64,000 nt of DNA from Zoroaster sp. YZ-2022 (lineage: Eukaryota; Echinodermata; Asteroidea; Forcipulatida; Zoroasteridae): NCBI GenBank assembly GCA_029582265.1, contig CM055823.1, positions 16,117,019-16,181,018 on the forward strand. Direction: 5' to 3'. The translations under genes were made by a program, and so were the position numbers. This document shows, in pieces, positions 9,831 to 22,533 of the stretch; positions within the stretch are counted from its first letter, which is position 1, and each line of letters opens with the position of its first letter. Under the pieces are notes generated by a model. That model made no database searches. It was not told where the DNA came from and saw only the letters and a program-made list of their open reading frames with translations.

Positions 9831-11764
9831 TATAAAGAGATGATTTTTTTTCAATTTGACTTGAAACACACTAAGGACATCGAGTATATTGCAGAGGTCA
9901 AGTTTCAAAAATTGAAAATATTAATCCACTGCAAAATGCCAGCTTTGCAGCAGCATATTGGTTCGTCTATGATGTTTCTGTGCAGTTTGCAATGGATAAC
10001 CATGCATTGTGTATGCATTATTGTATTTTTGGGTGCAATGTTTTTCTTAAAAATTTCTTAAATAACAATTAGTTTCCCTCCTTGAATATTTAAACAATAT
10101 CTGAGATATTATCTAAAGGCAATTTCAGACAGTTTTGCCAAAATTAACCTTATTAGGGGTGATCCAGGTTGACAGAAAATGGCCTCATACACAATGAATC
10201 ATACGCTGAGGGGGCAAATCACCCTTTCTTCACATGATGTGCTGAGAAGAAAATGTAAATGTAAATTGTTTCATGGTAAACAGACCACAAAGAGAAAGAA
10301 ACATCCCCCACCCTGCATACATCCCCATGTATATACAGGTCCTTGCAAAGAGAGTTGATAGGTGATGGAGAGGGGCAGGAATGGTACAATCAGTTGTACA
10401 CAATTTCAAAACCTTCATTATTAATGCATGCATTCCTGAACCAGTACTATTTTAGAAACAACTACTTGTAATAGTTTTGTGAATTTTACTAATGCAACAC
10501 ACATGTAACAAATAATTAAAGACAACAACAACAACCAACTTCCAATGATAATGCTACAATTTCAATAGCCGAAAAAGAGCACATGCAGACTATGGTATTA
10601 ATTTCACAATTCCACATACCTTTTGTTGTAACAGTACTGTATTCATCCAATAAAGACCTGAAATACAAGGATATTGAATGGAAAATTTAATGTGTAAAGA
10701 TTTTTCATTTATTATCAGCCTACTGATACTGTAAACAAAAGCACACGATAAATCCCACTGCATCAAAACAAACCATGGACGACGCCATTTTGAATCTATA
10801 AAGAGATGATTTTTTCAATTTGACTTGGGAACACACTATGACATCGAAAGTATATTGCAGAGGTCATGTTTCTGAAAAAAAATTGAAAAATATTAATCCG
10901 CAAAAATGCCAGCTTTGCATATATTGGTCTGTCTATGATGTTTCTGTGCAGTTTGTAATGGATAACCATGCATTGTGTATGCATTATTGTATTTCTTGCG
11001 TGCAATGTTTTCTTTAAAAAATTTCTTTAAATAATATTAGTTTCCTCCTGAATATTTAAACACATATCGAGATATTATCTAAAGGCAATTTCAGAGTTTT
11101 ACAAATTAACCTTATTAGGGCGGATCCCAGGTTGACAGAAAATGGGCCCACACAATGAATCAGCACAGCTGAGGGGAAAAACCGCCTTTCTTCACATGAT
11201 GCTGAGAAGAAAATGTAAATGTAAATTGTTTCATGGTAAACAGACCACAAAGAGAAAGAAATATCCCCAACCCTGCATACATCCCCATGTATATACAGTC
11301 CTTGCAAAAGAGGAAATGATAGGTGATGAGAGGGGGCAGGAATGGTACAATCAGTTGTACACAATTTCAAAACCTTCATTATTAATGCATGCATTCCTGA
11401 ACCAGTACTATTTTAGAAACAACTACTTGTATTAGTTTTGTGAATTTTACTAATGCAAAGACACATGTAACACTAATTAAAGACAACAAATAACAACCAA
11501 CTTCCAATGATAATGCACAATTTCAATAGCCAAAAGAGCACATGCAGACTATAAATTGTTAATTTCACAATTCCCATACTACCTTTTTGTTGTAACAGTA
11601 GTCTGTATTCATCCAATAAAGACCTGAATACAAGGATATTGAATGGAAAATTTAATGTGTAAAGATTTTTCATTTATTATCAGCCTTACTGATACTGTAA
11701 ACAAAAGCACACGATAAATCCCACCATCAAAACAAACCATGGACGACGCCATTTTGAATCTATA

Positions 11765-12236
11765 GGCACCCCACTAATAAACTGCCATAGTAAACAGAGT
11801 GTGCTAAATACAAAATATTCAAAAAATCATTAAAAATACTTAGAAGTCCCACAGTTTAAAACCAAAGAAAAATATTGATCGATATATAACCTTTATATTC
11901 TTCTCATTTATTTTCTAAAGTCCAGGTTTCCAGGAGTTATTCTCATCCCCAATGAAAACCACTCCTCTACAGTAGTGAAAACGTCCACACTGAAAAAGCA
12001 GCCATTTGGAAAAAGGCCTTACGCTTGAAATCAAATTAGGACCACTCTTTTCAGGCCTATGGTGTCCAAAATACTCACAGTTGGGCCAAGGACCCCCAGG
12101 TTATGATATAGGGCCATTATTACACAATCTATCAAATGAATGGGCCTCCAGTCTTTGTTTTTCAGAAAAATTTGAGGGCATACACTTTATGATAAATAGC
12201 TCGGCATGAATTCCTCACTATTTAGTGGGTGCACCC
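11765..12236. mobile_element. MITE (family B) copy 2
   Basis: About 472 bp with the family inverted repeats, slightly damaged at the left (GGCACCCCACTAATAAAC). It sits between AATCTATA and TGTATAAAGAG. Compared with the empty junctions, the target duplication is TATA (or TA if the element ends in TA). Confidence 0.8.
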
Positions 12237-13200
12237 TGTATAAAGAGATGATTTTTTCAATTTGACTTGGGAACACACTTCATAGGACATCGAGTATATT
12301 GCAGAGGTCATGTTTCTGAAAAAATTGAAAAATATTAATCCACTGCAAAATGCCAGCTTTAAGCCATATTGTTGGTTCTATGATGTTTCTGTGCAGTTTG
12401 CATGGATAACCATGCATTGTGTATGCATTATTGTATTTCTTGGGTGCAATGTTTTTTTTAAAAATTTTAAATAACAATTATTTCCTCCTTGAATATTTAA
12501 ACAATATCTGAGATATTATCTAAAGAGCAGACAGTTTTACAAAATTAACCCTTATTAGCGGATCCAGGTTGACAGAAAAATGGGGCCTCATACACAATGA
12601 ATCATACGCTGAGGGGGGGCAAATCATGACCTTTCTTCACATGATGCTGAGAAGAAATGTAAAATGTAAATTGTTCATGGTAAACAGACCACAAGAGAGA
12701 AAGAAACATCCCCAACCCTGCATACATCCCCCATGTATATACAGGTCCTGTAAAAGAGAGTTGATAGGTGATGGAGAGGGGGGCAGGGAATGGTACAATC
12801 AGTTGTACACAATTTCAAAACCTTCATTATTAATGCATGCATTCTGAACCAGTACTATTTTAGAAACAACTACTTGTAATAGTTTTGTGAATTTTACTAA
12901 TGCAAACACATGTAACACTAATTAAAGACAACAACAACCAACTTCCAAATGATAATGCACAATTTCAATAGCCGAAAAGAGCACATGCAGACTATGGTAT
13001 TAATTTCACAATTCCACATACCTTTTTGTTGTAACAGTACTGTATTCATCCAATAAAGACCTGAATACAAGGATATTGAATGGAAAATTTAATGTGTAAA
13101 GATTTTCATTTATTATCAGCCTACTGATACTGTAAACAAAAAACACAATGAAATCCCACCATCAAAACAAACCATGATTCACGCCTATTTTGAATCTATA

Positions 13201-13671
13201 GGTGCACCCACTAAATAAACTGCCATAGTAACAGTGTAAATACAAAATATTCAAAATCATTAAAAATACTTTAGAAGTCCCATACAGTTTTAAAACCAAA
13301 AAAAAAATATTGATCGATATATAACCTTATATTCTTCTATTTACTTTCTAAAGTCCAGGTTTCCAGAGTTATTCTCATCCCAATGAAAAACCACCCTCAC
13401 AGTAGTGAAAACGTCCACACTGAAAAAAGCAGCCATTTTTTGGAAAAGGCCTGCTTACGCTGAAATCAAATTAGGACCACTTTTTCAGGGCCCAGGTGTG
13501 TCCAAAATACTCACAGTTGTGCCAAGGGACCCCAGGTTATGATAGTGGGCCATTATTACACAATCCATCAAATGAATGGGCCTCAAATCTTTGTTTTCAG
13601 AAAATTTGAGGGTATACACTTTATGATAAATAGCTCGGCGCATGAATTCTCACTATTTAGTGGGTGCACCC
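13201..13671. mobile_element. MITE (family B) copy 3
   Basis: About 471 bp, left end GGTGCACCCACTAAATAAAC, right end TATTTAGTGGGTGCACCC, inserted in AATCTATA/TATAAAGAG like copies 2 and 4. Confidence 0.8.
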
Positions 13672-14625
13672 TATAAAGAGATGATTTTTTCAATTTGACT
13701 TGGGAAACACACTATGACATCGAGTATATTGCAGAGGTCATGTTTCTCAAAAATTGAAAAATATTAATCCACTGCAAAAATGCCAGCTTTAAGCATATTG
13801 GTTCTGTCTATGATGTTTCTGTGCAGTTTGCAATGGATAACCATGCATTGTGTATGCATTATTGTATTTCTTGGGTGCAATGTTTTTCTTTAACAAAATT
13901 TTTAAATAACAATTAGTTTCCTCCTTGAATATTTAAACAATATCTGAGATATTATTTAAAGGCAATTTCAGACAGTTTTACAAAATTAACCTTATTAGGG
14001 GCGGATCCAGGTTGACAGAAAATGGGGCCTCACACAATGAATCATACGCTGAGGGGCAAATCACGAGCCTTTTCTTCTGATGGGAGAAGAAAATGTAAAT
14101 GTAAATTGCTCATGGTAAACAGACCACAAAGAAAGAACATCCCAACCCTGCATACATCCCCATGTATACAGGTCCTGCAAAGAGAGTTGATAGGGGATGG
14201 AGGGGGGGGGAATGTGCAATCAGTTGTACACAATTTTCAAAAACCTCATTATTAATGGCATTCCTGAACCAGTACTATTTTAGAAACAACTACTTGTAAT
14301 AGTTTTGTGAATTTTACTAATGCAACACACATGTAACACTAATTAAAGACAACAAAAACAACCAACTTCAATGATAATGCACAATTTCAATAAGTCGAAA
14401 AGAGCACATGCAGACTATGGTATTAATTTCACAATTCCACATACCTTTTTTGTTGTAACAGTACTGTATTCATCCAATAAGACCTGATACAAGGATATTG
14501 AATGGGAAAATTCTAATGTGTAAAGATTTTCATTTATTATCAGCCTCACTGATACTGAAAACAAAAAGCACACGTTTAAATCCCACCATCAAAACAAACC
14601 ATGGACGACGCCATTTGAATCTATA

Positions 14626-15095
14626 GGGTGCACCCCACTAAATAAACTCCCATAGTAAACAGTGCTAAATACAAAATATTCAAAAATCCTTAAAAAAATA
14701 TTTAGAAGTCCCACAGATTTTAAATCCAAAAGAAAAAATATTGATCGATATATAACCTTTTATATTCTTTCTATTTACTTTCTAAAGTCCAGGTTTCCAG
14801 GAGTTATTCTTCCCCAATGAAAACCACCCTCTACAGTAGTGAAAACGTCCACACTGAAAAGCAGCCATTTTGAAAAAGGCCTTACGCTTGAAATCAAATT
14901 AGGACCACTTTTTCAGGGCCTAGTGTGTCCAAAAATACTCACAGTTGCAGCCAAGGACCCCAGGTTATGATAGTGGGCCACATAATAATCCATCAAATGA
15001 ATGGGCCTCAAATCTTGTTTTTCAGAAAATTTGAGGGCATACACTTTATGATAAATAGTCAAGGGCATGATTCCTCACTATTTAGTGGTGCACCC
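14626..15095. mobile_element. MITE (family B) copy 4
   Basis: About 470 bp with intact left repeat GGGTGCACCCCACTAAATA. Its right end (TTTAGTGGTGCACCC) is followed after only two bases by another MITE copy in the same orientation. Confidence 0.8.
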
Positions 15096-15097
15096 AA

Positions 15098-15568
15098 GGG
15101 TGCACCCTACAAATAAACCGCCATAGTAAACAGTGCTAAATACAAAATATTCAAAATCATTAAAAAATACTTAGAAGTCCCATAGTTTTTAAAACCAAAA
15201 GAAAAAATATTGACTCGATATATAACCTTTATATTCTCTCTATTTACTTTCTAAAGTCCAGGTTTCCAGGAGTTATTCTCATCCCAATGAAACCACCTCT
15301 ACAGTAGTGAAAACGTCCACACTGAAAAGCAGCCATTTTGGAAAAAGGCCTTACGCTTGAAATCAAATTAGGACCACTTTTTCAGGGCCTAGTGTGTCCA
15401 AAATACTCACAGTTGGAAGTGCCAAGGACCCCAGGTTATGATAGTGGGCCATTATTACACAATCCATCAAATGAATGGGCCTCAAATCTTTGTTTTTCAG
15501 AAAAATTTGAGGGCATACACTTTATGATAAATAGCTCGCGCATGAATTCTCACTATTTAGTGGCACCC
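15098..15568. mobile_element. MITE (family B) copy 5, head-to-tail with copy 4
   Basis: It starts GGGTGCACCCTACAAATAAA immediately behind copy 4 and ends CTATTTAGTGGCACCC before TATAAAGAG. The tandem pair shares one insertion site, so it may come from unequal exchange between MITE-bearing units rather than from two insertions. Confidence 0.8.
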
Positions 15569-18399
15569 TATAAAGAGATGATTTTTTTCAATTTGACTTG
15601 GGAACACACTAAGGACATCGAGTATATTGCAGAGGTCATGTTTCTGAAAAAAAAATTGAAAATATTAATCCACTGCAAAATGCCAGCTTTAAGCATATTG
15701 GTTCGTCTATGATGTTTCTGTGCAGTTTGCAATGGATAACCATGCATTGTGTATGCATTATTGTATTTTGGGTGCAATGTTTTTCTTTAAAATTCTTTAA
15801 ATAACAATTAGTTTCCTCCTTGAATATTTAAACAATATCTGAGATATTATCTAAAGGCAATTTCAGACAGTTTTACAAAATTAACCTTATTAGGGGCGGA
15901 TCCAGGTTGACAGAAAATGGGGCCTCATACACAATGAATCATACGCTGAGGGGGCAAATCACAGCCTTTCTTCACATGATGTGCTGAGAAGAAAATGTAA
16001 ATGAATTGTTTCATGGTAAACAGACCACAAAGAGAAAGAAACATCCCAACCCTCATACATCCCCATGTATATACAGGTCCTTGCAAAGAGAGTTGATAGG
16101 TGATGGAGGGGCAGGAATGGTACAATCAGTTGTACACAATTTCAAAACCTTCATTATTAATGCATGCATTCCTGAACCAGTACTATTTTTAGAAACAACT
16201 ACTTGTAATAGTTTTGTGAATTTTACTAATGCAACACACATGTAACACTAATTAAAGACAACAAATAACAACCAACTTCCAATGATAATGCACAATTTCA
16301 ATAAGCCGAAAAAGAGCACATGCAGACTATGGTATTAATTTCACAATTCCACATACCTTTTGTTGTAACAGAACAGTATTCAACCAATAAACACCTGAAA
16401 TACAATGAAATAGAATGGAAAAATTAAATGTGAAAATAATTAACATATATTATCAGCCTTACTGATACTGTAAACAAAAGCACACGATAAATCCCACCAT
16501 CAAAACAAACCATGGACGACGCATTTTGAATCTATAAAGAGATGATTTTTCAATTTGACTTGGGAAACACACTAAGGACATCGAGTATATTGCAGAGGTC
16601 ATGTTTCTGAAAAAATTGAAAATATTAATCCACTGCAAAATGCCAGCTTTAAGCATATTGGTTCGTCTATGATGTTTTCTGTGCAGTTTGCAAATGGATA
16701 ACCATGCATTGTGTATGCATTATTGTATTTCTTTGGGTGCAATGTTTTCTTTTTAAAAATTCTTTAAATAACAATTAGTTTCCTCCTTGAATATTTAAAC
16801 AATATCTGAGATATTATCTAAAGGCAATTTCAGACAGTTTTACAAAATTAACCTTATTAGGGGCGGATCCAGGTTGACAGAAAATGGGGCCTCATACACA
16901 ATGAATCATACGCTGAGGGGGCAAATCACGAGCCTTTCTTCACATGATGTGCTGAGAAGAAGAAATGTAAAATGTAAATTGTTTCATGGTAAACAGACCA
17001 CAAAGAGAAAGAAACATCCCCAACCCTGCATACATCCCCATGTATATACAGGTCCTTGCAAAGAGAGTTGATAGGTGATGGAGAGGGGGTAGGAATGGTA
17101 CAATCAGTTGTGTACACAATTTCAAAACCTTCATTATTAATGCATGCATTCCTTGAACCAGTACTATTTTAGAAACAACTACTTGTAATAGTTTTGTGAA
17201 TTTTACTAATGCAACACACATGTAACACTAATTAAAGACAACAAATAACAACCAACTTCCAATGATAATGCACAATTTCAATAGCCTGAAAAAGAGCACA
17301 TGCAGACTATGGTATTAATTTCACAATTCCACATACCTTTTTGTTGTAACAGTACTGTATTCATCCCAATAAAGACCTGAAATACAAGGATATTGAATGG
17401 GAAGAATTTAATGTGTAAAGATTTTCATTTATTATCAGCCTTACTGATACTGTAAACAAAAGCACACGAGCAATCCCACCATCAAAACAAACCATGGACG
17501 ACGCCATTTTGAATCTATAAAGAGATGATTTTTTTCAATTTGACTTGGGAACACACTAAGGACATCGAGTATATTGCAGAGGTCATGTTTCTGAAAAAAA
17601 TTTGAAAAATATTAATCCACTGCAAAATGCCAGCTTTTTGAAGCATATTGGTTCGTCTATGATGTTTCTGTGCAGTTTGTAATGGATAACCATGCATTGT
17701 GTATGCATTATTGTATTTTGGGTGCAATGTTTTTCTCTAAATTTTTTTTAAAATAACAATTAGTTTCCTCCTTGAATATTTAAACAATATCTGAGATATT
17801 ATCTAAAGGCAATTTCAGACAGTTTTACAAAATTAACCTTATTAGGGGCGGATCCAGGTTGACAGAAAATGGGGCCTCATACACAATGAATCATACGCTG
17901 AGGGGGCAAATCACGAGCCTTTCTTCACATGATGTGCTGAGAAGAAAATGTAAATGTAAATTGTTTCATGGTAAACAGACCACAAAGAGAAAGAAACATC
18001 CCCAACCCTGCATACATCCCCCATGTATATACAGGTCCTTGCAAAGAGAGTTGATAGGTGATGGAGAGGGGGCAGGGAATGGTACAATCAGTTGTACACA
18101 ATTTCAAACCTTCATTATTAATGCATGCATTCCTGAACCAGTACTATTTTAGAAACAACTACTTGTAATAGTTTTGTGAATTTTACTAATGCAACACACA
18201 TGTAACACTAATTAAAGACAACAAATAACAACCAACTTCCAATGATAATGCACAATTTCAATAGCCGAAAAGAGCACATGCAGACTATGGTATTAATTTC
18301 ACAATTCCACATACCTTTTTGTTGTAACAGTACTGTATTCATCCAATAAAGACCTGAAATACAAGGATATTGAAATGGAAAATTTAATGTAAAGATTTG

Positions 18400-18480
18400 A
18401 CAAAGATGGCGCCCCGAAACAAAGATGGCGGCGCCCCGAAACAAAGATGGCGGCCTCGAAACAAAGATGGCGACTTAACG
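18400..18480 (+). repeat. Second YY1-like minisatellite (4 units)
   Basis: Four units of ~20 bp with core AAAGATGGCGGCGCCCCGAA, the last one reading AAGATGGCGACTTAACG. It is joined to the truncated last array unit on the left and followed by TTAACGATCATTATAGTATA, as in the first minisatellite region. Confidence 0.85.
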
Positions 18481-18496
18481 ATCATTATAGTATATA

Positions 18497-18600
18497 GATG
18501 TACATGTACACATACATGTACACATGTTCATGTACACAACTGTGTGTACAGATACAATGTACATGTACATGTACACTGTACATTGTACAGTGCAAATCGT
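18497..18600. repeat. TGTACA/ACATGT-rich palindromic segment, copy 1
   Basis: Dense short palindromes (TGTACATGTACA, ACATGTTCATGTACAC) end in TTGTACAGTGCAAATCGTTC. A second copy with the same end stands at 19692-19815. The two bracket the right 185-bp array and its flank, giving a period of about 1.2 kb. Confidence 0.75.
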
Positions 18601-18685
18601 TCTGGCTGGGTGGATGCCGGGTGTGAATCAAGATTGCTTAAATCCTTATGGTCTATCTCTTTCAATACTCCCATAGCCTTGGTTT

Positions 18686-19535
18686 ACGCTTTGTTTTCAA
18701 CTTAAAACAAAAAGTCATGCTATTGTGATAGGAGTTCGCATCATGTCTGAAAATTTCAAGCGTGGTACATGCACAAAATAAATTGTTATGGAGAAAATTG
18801 AAAAATTAGGAATTATACTCTTTGGAGTAGATCACAATCCTAATTTCAGTATTTTTGCCCAAAATGATTAAACTTATTTTCAACTTAAAACAAAAAGTCA
18901 TGATATATCGCGACAAAGTTAGCATCATGTCTGAAAATTTCAACGTGGTACATGCACAAAATAAATTGTTATGGAGAAAATTGAAAAAAATTTAGGAATT
19001 ATACTCTTTGGAGTAGATCGCAATCCTAATTTCAGTATTTTTGCCCCAAAATTATTACGCTTTGTTTCAACTTAAAAACAAAAAGTCATGATATCGCGGT
19101 AAAAGTTCACATCATGTCTGAAAATTTCAACGTGGTACATGCACAAAATAAATTGTTATGGAGAAAATTGAAAAATTTAGAATTATACTCTTTGGAGTAG
19201 ATCGCAATCCTAATTTCAGTATTTTTGCCCCAAAATTATTACGCTTTGTTTTCAACTTAAAAATCAAAAGTCATGATATCGGCTAAAAGTTCACATCGTG
19301 TCTGAAAATTTCAACGTGGTACATGCACAAAATAAAATGTTATGGAGAAAATTGAAAAAATTTAGGTATTATACTCTTTGAGTAGATCGCAATCCTAATT
19401 TCAGTATTTTTGCCCAAAATTATTACGCTTTGTTTTCAACTTAAAAATTAAACGTCGCTATATCGGGACAGAAGTTCACATCATGTCTGTAAATTTCAAG
19501 GTGGTACATGCACAAAATAAATTGTTATAGAGAAA
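18686..19535 (+). repeat. Right array of the ~185-bp tandem unit (5 copies)
   Basis: Unit starts at about 18686, 18871, 19057, 19241 and 19425, with the same order of motifs as at 4096-4980 and the same leader CTTTCAATACTCCCATAGCC before unit 1. Indels are fewer here than in the left array. It has no coding signal. Confidence 0.9.
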
Positions 19536-19554
19536 AAAAGGTACGAAGACTTGC

Positions 19555-19690
19555 ACAACTACGAGTTTGAGTGAATCACGCGCATCGCCAGTGTGCCGAC
19601 AAGGCAAGCTTTTTAACCGGGGCCAACTCGGGCTGATAGTGCAGTCAACTCGTTCGTCACACTGGCACCCGACTAATGTCAGTATGTGTA
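19555..19690. repeat. Shared flank behind the 185-bp array, right copy
   Basis: It matches 4990-5135, including the GCCAGTGTG ... CACACTGGC inverted pair. The array plus flank is thus a composite unit present twice in the same orientation about 14.6 kb apart. Confidence 0.75.
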
Positions 19691-19691
19691 T

Positions 19692-19815
19692 AATGTACAT
19701 GTACACATGTTCATGTACACATGTTCATGTACATGTACATGTACACACAATGCGCGTGTACAGACACAATGTACATGTACACTGTATACATTGTACAGTG
19801 CAATCGTTCTGGCTG
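19692..19815. repeat. TGTACA/ACATGT-rich palindromic segment, copy 2
   Basis: Same composition and same right end (TTGTACAGTGCAATCGTTCT) as 18497-18600. It is followed by a short stub of the 185-bp unit (GTTCACATCATGTCTGAAAA) that ends where the next SINE begins. Confidence 0.75.
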
Positions 19816-19860
19816 ATATCGCGACAAAAGTTCACATCATGTCTGAAAATTTCAACGTGG

Positions 19861-20103
19861 TGACGCAAGAATTTCACCAATCTATATACCTATATCGCGG
19901 AACCCGCTGCTATATAGGATTCTAGCCGGCCAGTCGTTGTTGGGCAAGCTCGGTGGTCGAGAGGTTAAGACGTATGCACTATTAAGTAGGAGGTCGTGGG
20001 TTCGAATCCCGCCCGAGTCGCCTGTGTAGTTTTTTCACAGACACTCGGAAAGCACTGAGCAGACAGTGTTATACACACGTCGGTGTAGGGCAAAATTAAA
20101 TCA
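19861..20103 (+). mobile_element. tRNA-derived SINE, second copy of the direct-repeat family
   Basis: Plus-strand relative of 808-1124: A box GGTGGTCGAGAGGTTAAG, B box GGGTTCGAATCCC, then CACAGACACTCGGAAAGCAC and TAGGGCAAAATTAAATCAAT at the 3' end. The 5' terminal direct repeat is missing and the element is joined straight to a stub of the 185-bp satellite, so this copy is 5'-truncated or represents the plain SINE form. Confidence 0.75.
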
Positions 20104-20105
20104 AT

Positions 20106-22394
20106 TCTTTTTGTATTTGTTGATGATTGTATATTGTTATAATTGAGTATAAAATAAAAGCAGCTCACAACACGGGAAATGTGCCACTAAATGATGCAAC
20201 ATTAACAAACTTTCCTTTGTATTTGAAATGTAGTTGACCGTTTCTAACCCCTCGCCCGGCATTTTAAAGTGTAACATTTCCCTCAGAATGATGATCTTTT
20301 CAAACTTAATTACAACTTGGGAAAATAGGGTTTGTTTTTAAAAAGGGGGTAAATGCTACAAATCTGCATTTCCTATCATGGATGGAGGTCAACACGAATT
20401 TGACCGTTTTTCCCGATGGTTTGCTCAATAAATGGAATGTCAAAGCAGATTGCGTAACGTTACAGATTTACCTAGCTCGAACGGCAGAAGAATCCGTAGA
20501 AAATTCTCTTTCCATTCATGTAACAAGGATTTTGATTAGCCAAGGGGAGAGAGGGGCCTTTTCATTTCCAATCATTGAACGTCTCTCTTCTTCGAGTAAT
20601 TTTGTGCAAGGATCTCCATAGTCTGGTTTCACATGCACTCACTTATGCACGTAAAGTGTGATGGTTGCAGTGGGTACTAGATTGTGCCACAAGAAACGTA
20701 GGAGACTCGTTTCTCTGAAGTCAACAATCATTAGATTTTGACAACGATTTCGCACATCAAAGGAAAAATTGTTGTAGAATATATTTATAGGTAGGTTTTC
20801 TTAAGTCCATATTAAAATCCCCTCTTTTAAAGAAAATTGAGCCAACTTCGATTTAAAAAAAACAAGTTTGATGTACTTGCTGATCGGCTCACACCATTAC
20901 TTTTTTGGGCCATCTTTACTTTGATTTTGTGGAAGAATGTGAATAACTAAAGTTACTGAAGTTGAACATTTTAAAACTCTGAAATATTGAGTTGTATTTT
21001 GTATTGATGTGCATGTACATGTACTTATTAATTATATTGTGCGTACCAATACTTTCTCACATCCACCACCATCCCCATTATATAAAATGATCTAGTCCAC
21101 TGACCTATTGTTTTCAATAAACATCCGTGCTACATGTACATGTACAAATGTATGTATGTGCACTCATTAGTATATGGTCATGTGCGTCCTTCTGGCCGTT
21201 CCACAGAGCAGTCCTATCTTTTCTGTGCGAAATTCGGTCAAAGTTCTTCATATACTAGCCATCATTCCATTACAAAGGTCAATAACGTAACCAAATATTT
21301 ATATTAATTAAGCAACTTTCGCACAATGTATGCGACATTGTAGGGAAAAAATTAAAAAGTTCTTGTTCATGTATAATTATTTTCAAAAGGTTTTCGGCGG
21401 TGTTTCTCAAAGCAATATGGCCCTATGAAATGCAAGACGCACACTGCCTCTTTGTTTGTAGAAAACATTGTGCCTCACGCAATCTTATTATGGCCTAATT
21501 ATTTATTTTATAAGATTGTATCCCACTAAATTCTTCACAAGCTCAAAGTTGGCGTTTCATCTAGGATTTGAAAACTGCCCGTCCAAAACATGCGCGAACT
21601 ATTAATGTGTTATGGCGTGGGGTGGGCCCCGATTTTGTTGCAATATGAGGCTTAAAAATGTTTCGTTATTGGAGATTCTGAGCCTATTTATACACATAAA
21701 TGTTTTCAAAAATAAAGAATGGATCCTGCCTTTGCAGTTTAATTTTGTCGATCTTTCCGGCGTCGCCGCCTAACGTAATGTTACAGCACACAGGCGGACA
21801 GTCTACTCGACAGCCTCGTCCCCGTAAGAAAATCCCTGAGCCGGGGCCAACAATGTGCTGCAAGATCTTAACCATCGGGAACGTATACGATCCATAGCGG
21901 GCGGCGGGCTGGCTGGCTAACATTACACAAATCACACCAGTGTGTAGTCGGCAACCAGACATCGTTGTTTATTTAATTTCCCGCATACTTTGGGTATACA
22001 CGAGTCCTCGGTGTGAGTGGGTATCGTACAATGTAGGCCTACATGCAAGCGAGCACATGGACTCGGAGCTTCCATGGGCGGCTGGCTCCACGTGCAGTTC
22101 GCTTGGAATACGTTACGTGTTAGAATTAATCCCGATGTGTTGGGGAAGAGTTTTTTTTATTTTAGACTCTGAACATAGAAAATAAAGTCAGGTAACTTAC
22201 TGCCACCCTAACGTTAATCCAATTAGAACGTCAAAATAACGGTTACCGCGTTTAGCTAATGTGAACAGTTAAATCTCCGTTCAATAAGTATCCATTCATG
22301 GGGATTACGGATGGATACAAAAGGGTCAACAATGGAACAGAGGATTAACTCGGCTAGCAGCGTTAATGAGCTGGCCAAACTTACAGCATGGAGA
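20106..22394. other. Non-repetitive stretch without a recognised gene
   Basis: No segment here matches another part of the window. Short frames (e.g. 20382-20621 plus, 21684-21962 minus) have no recognisable domains. About 21740-22110 is more GC- and CpG-rich than its surroundings and could be a promoter or first-exon region, but I see no supporting splice or start signals. Confidence 0.5.
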
Positions 22395-22533
22395 TGAGTA
22401 CGGTGATTTCACAGTCTTTTCACGGCGAATGAAATTCACAATTTTTTCACGGCATTTACACGATTATCATTTCCGTGTAAATACCGTGAATTTGCCCTTA
22501 GCAAAAAATTTCACGGCAAAATGACCTTTCATG
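22395..22533. mobile_element. Fragment of TTCACGG-rich MITE (family C)
   Basis: Repeats of TTTTCACGGC and CCGTGAATTTGCC match the family C elements at 41215, 46290, 49735 and 50627. It is cut at the right by the LINE fragment starting at about 22534. Confidence 0.6.

Larger units (their letters stand above)
9364..18398. repeat. Tandem array: seven ~0.97-kb units, some with a ~470-bp MITE
   Basis: Unit starts (at TATAAAGAGATG) are 9831, 10797, 12239, 13672, 15569, 16533 and 17515. The last unit is truncated at about 18398. Each unit contains GGGGCGGATCCAGGTTGACA, GGTACAATCAGTTGTACAC and ends with AAACCATGGACGACGCCATT before AATCTATA. MITEs lie before units 1, 3, 4 and 5 (two in tandem before unit 5). 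The unit 1/2, 5/6 and 6/7 junctions are empty. Open frames in the units are not conserved between copies, so I do not call genes. Confidence 0.9.

Noticed and set aside
9819..18152. Many frames of 60-124 codons in the tandem array
   Set aside because: They are not conserved in frame between units, which differ by small indels, and show no known domain.
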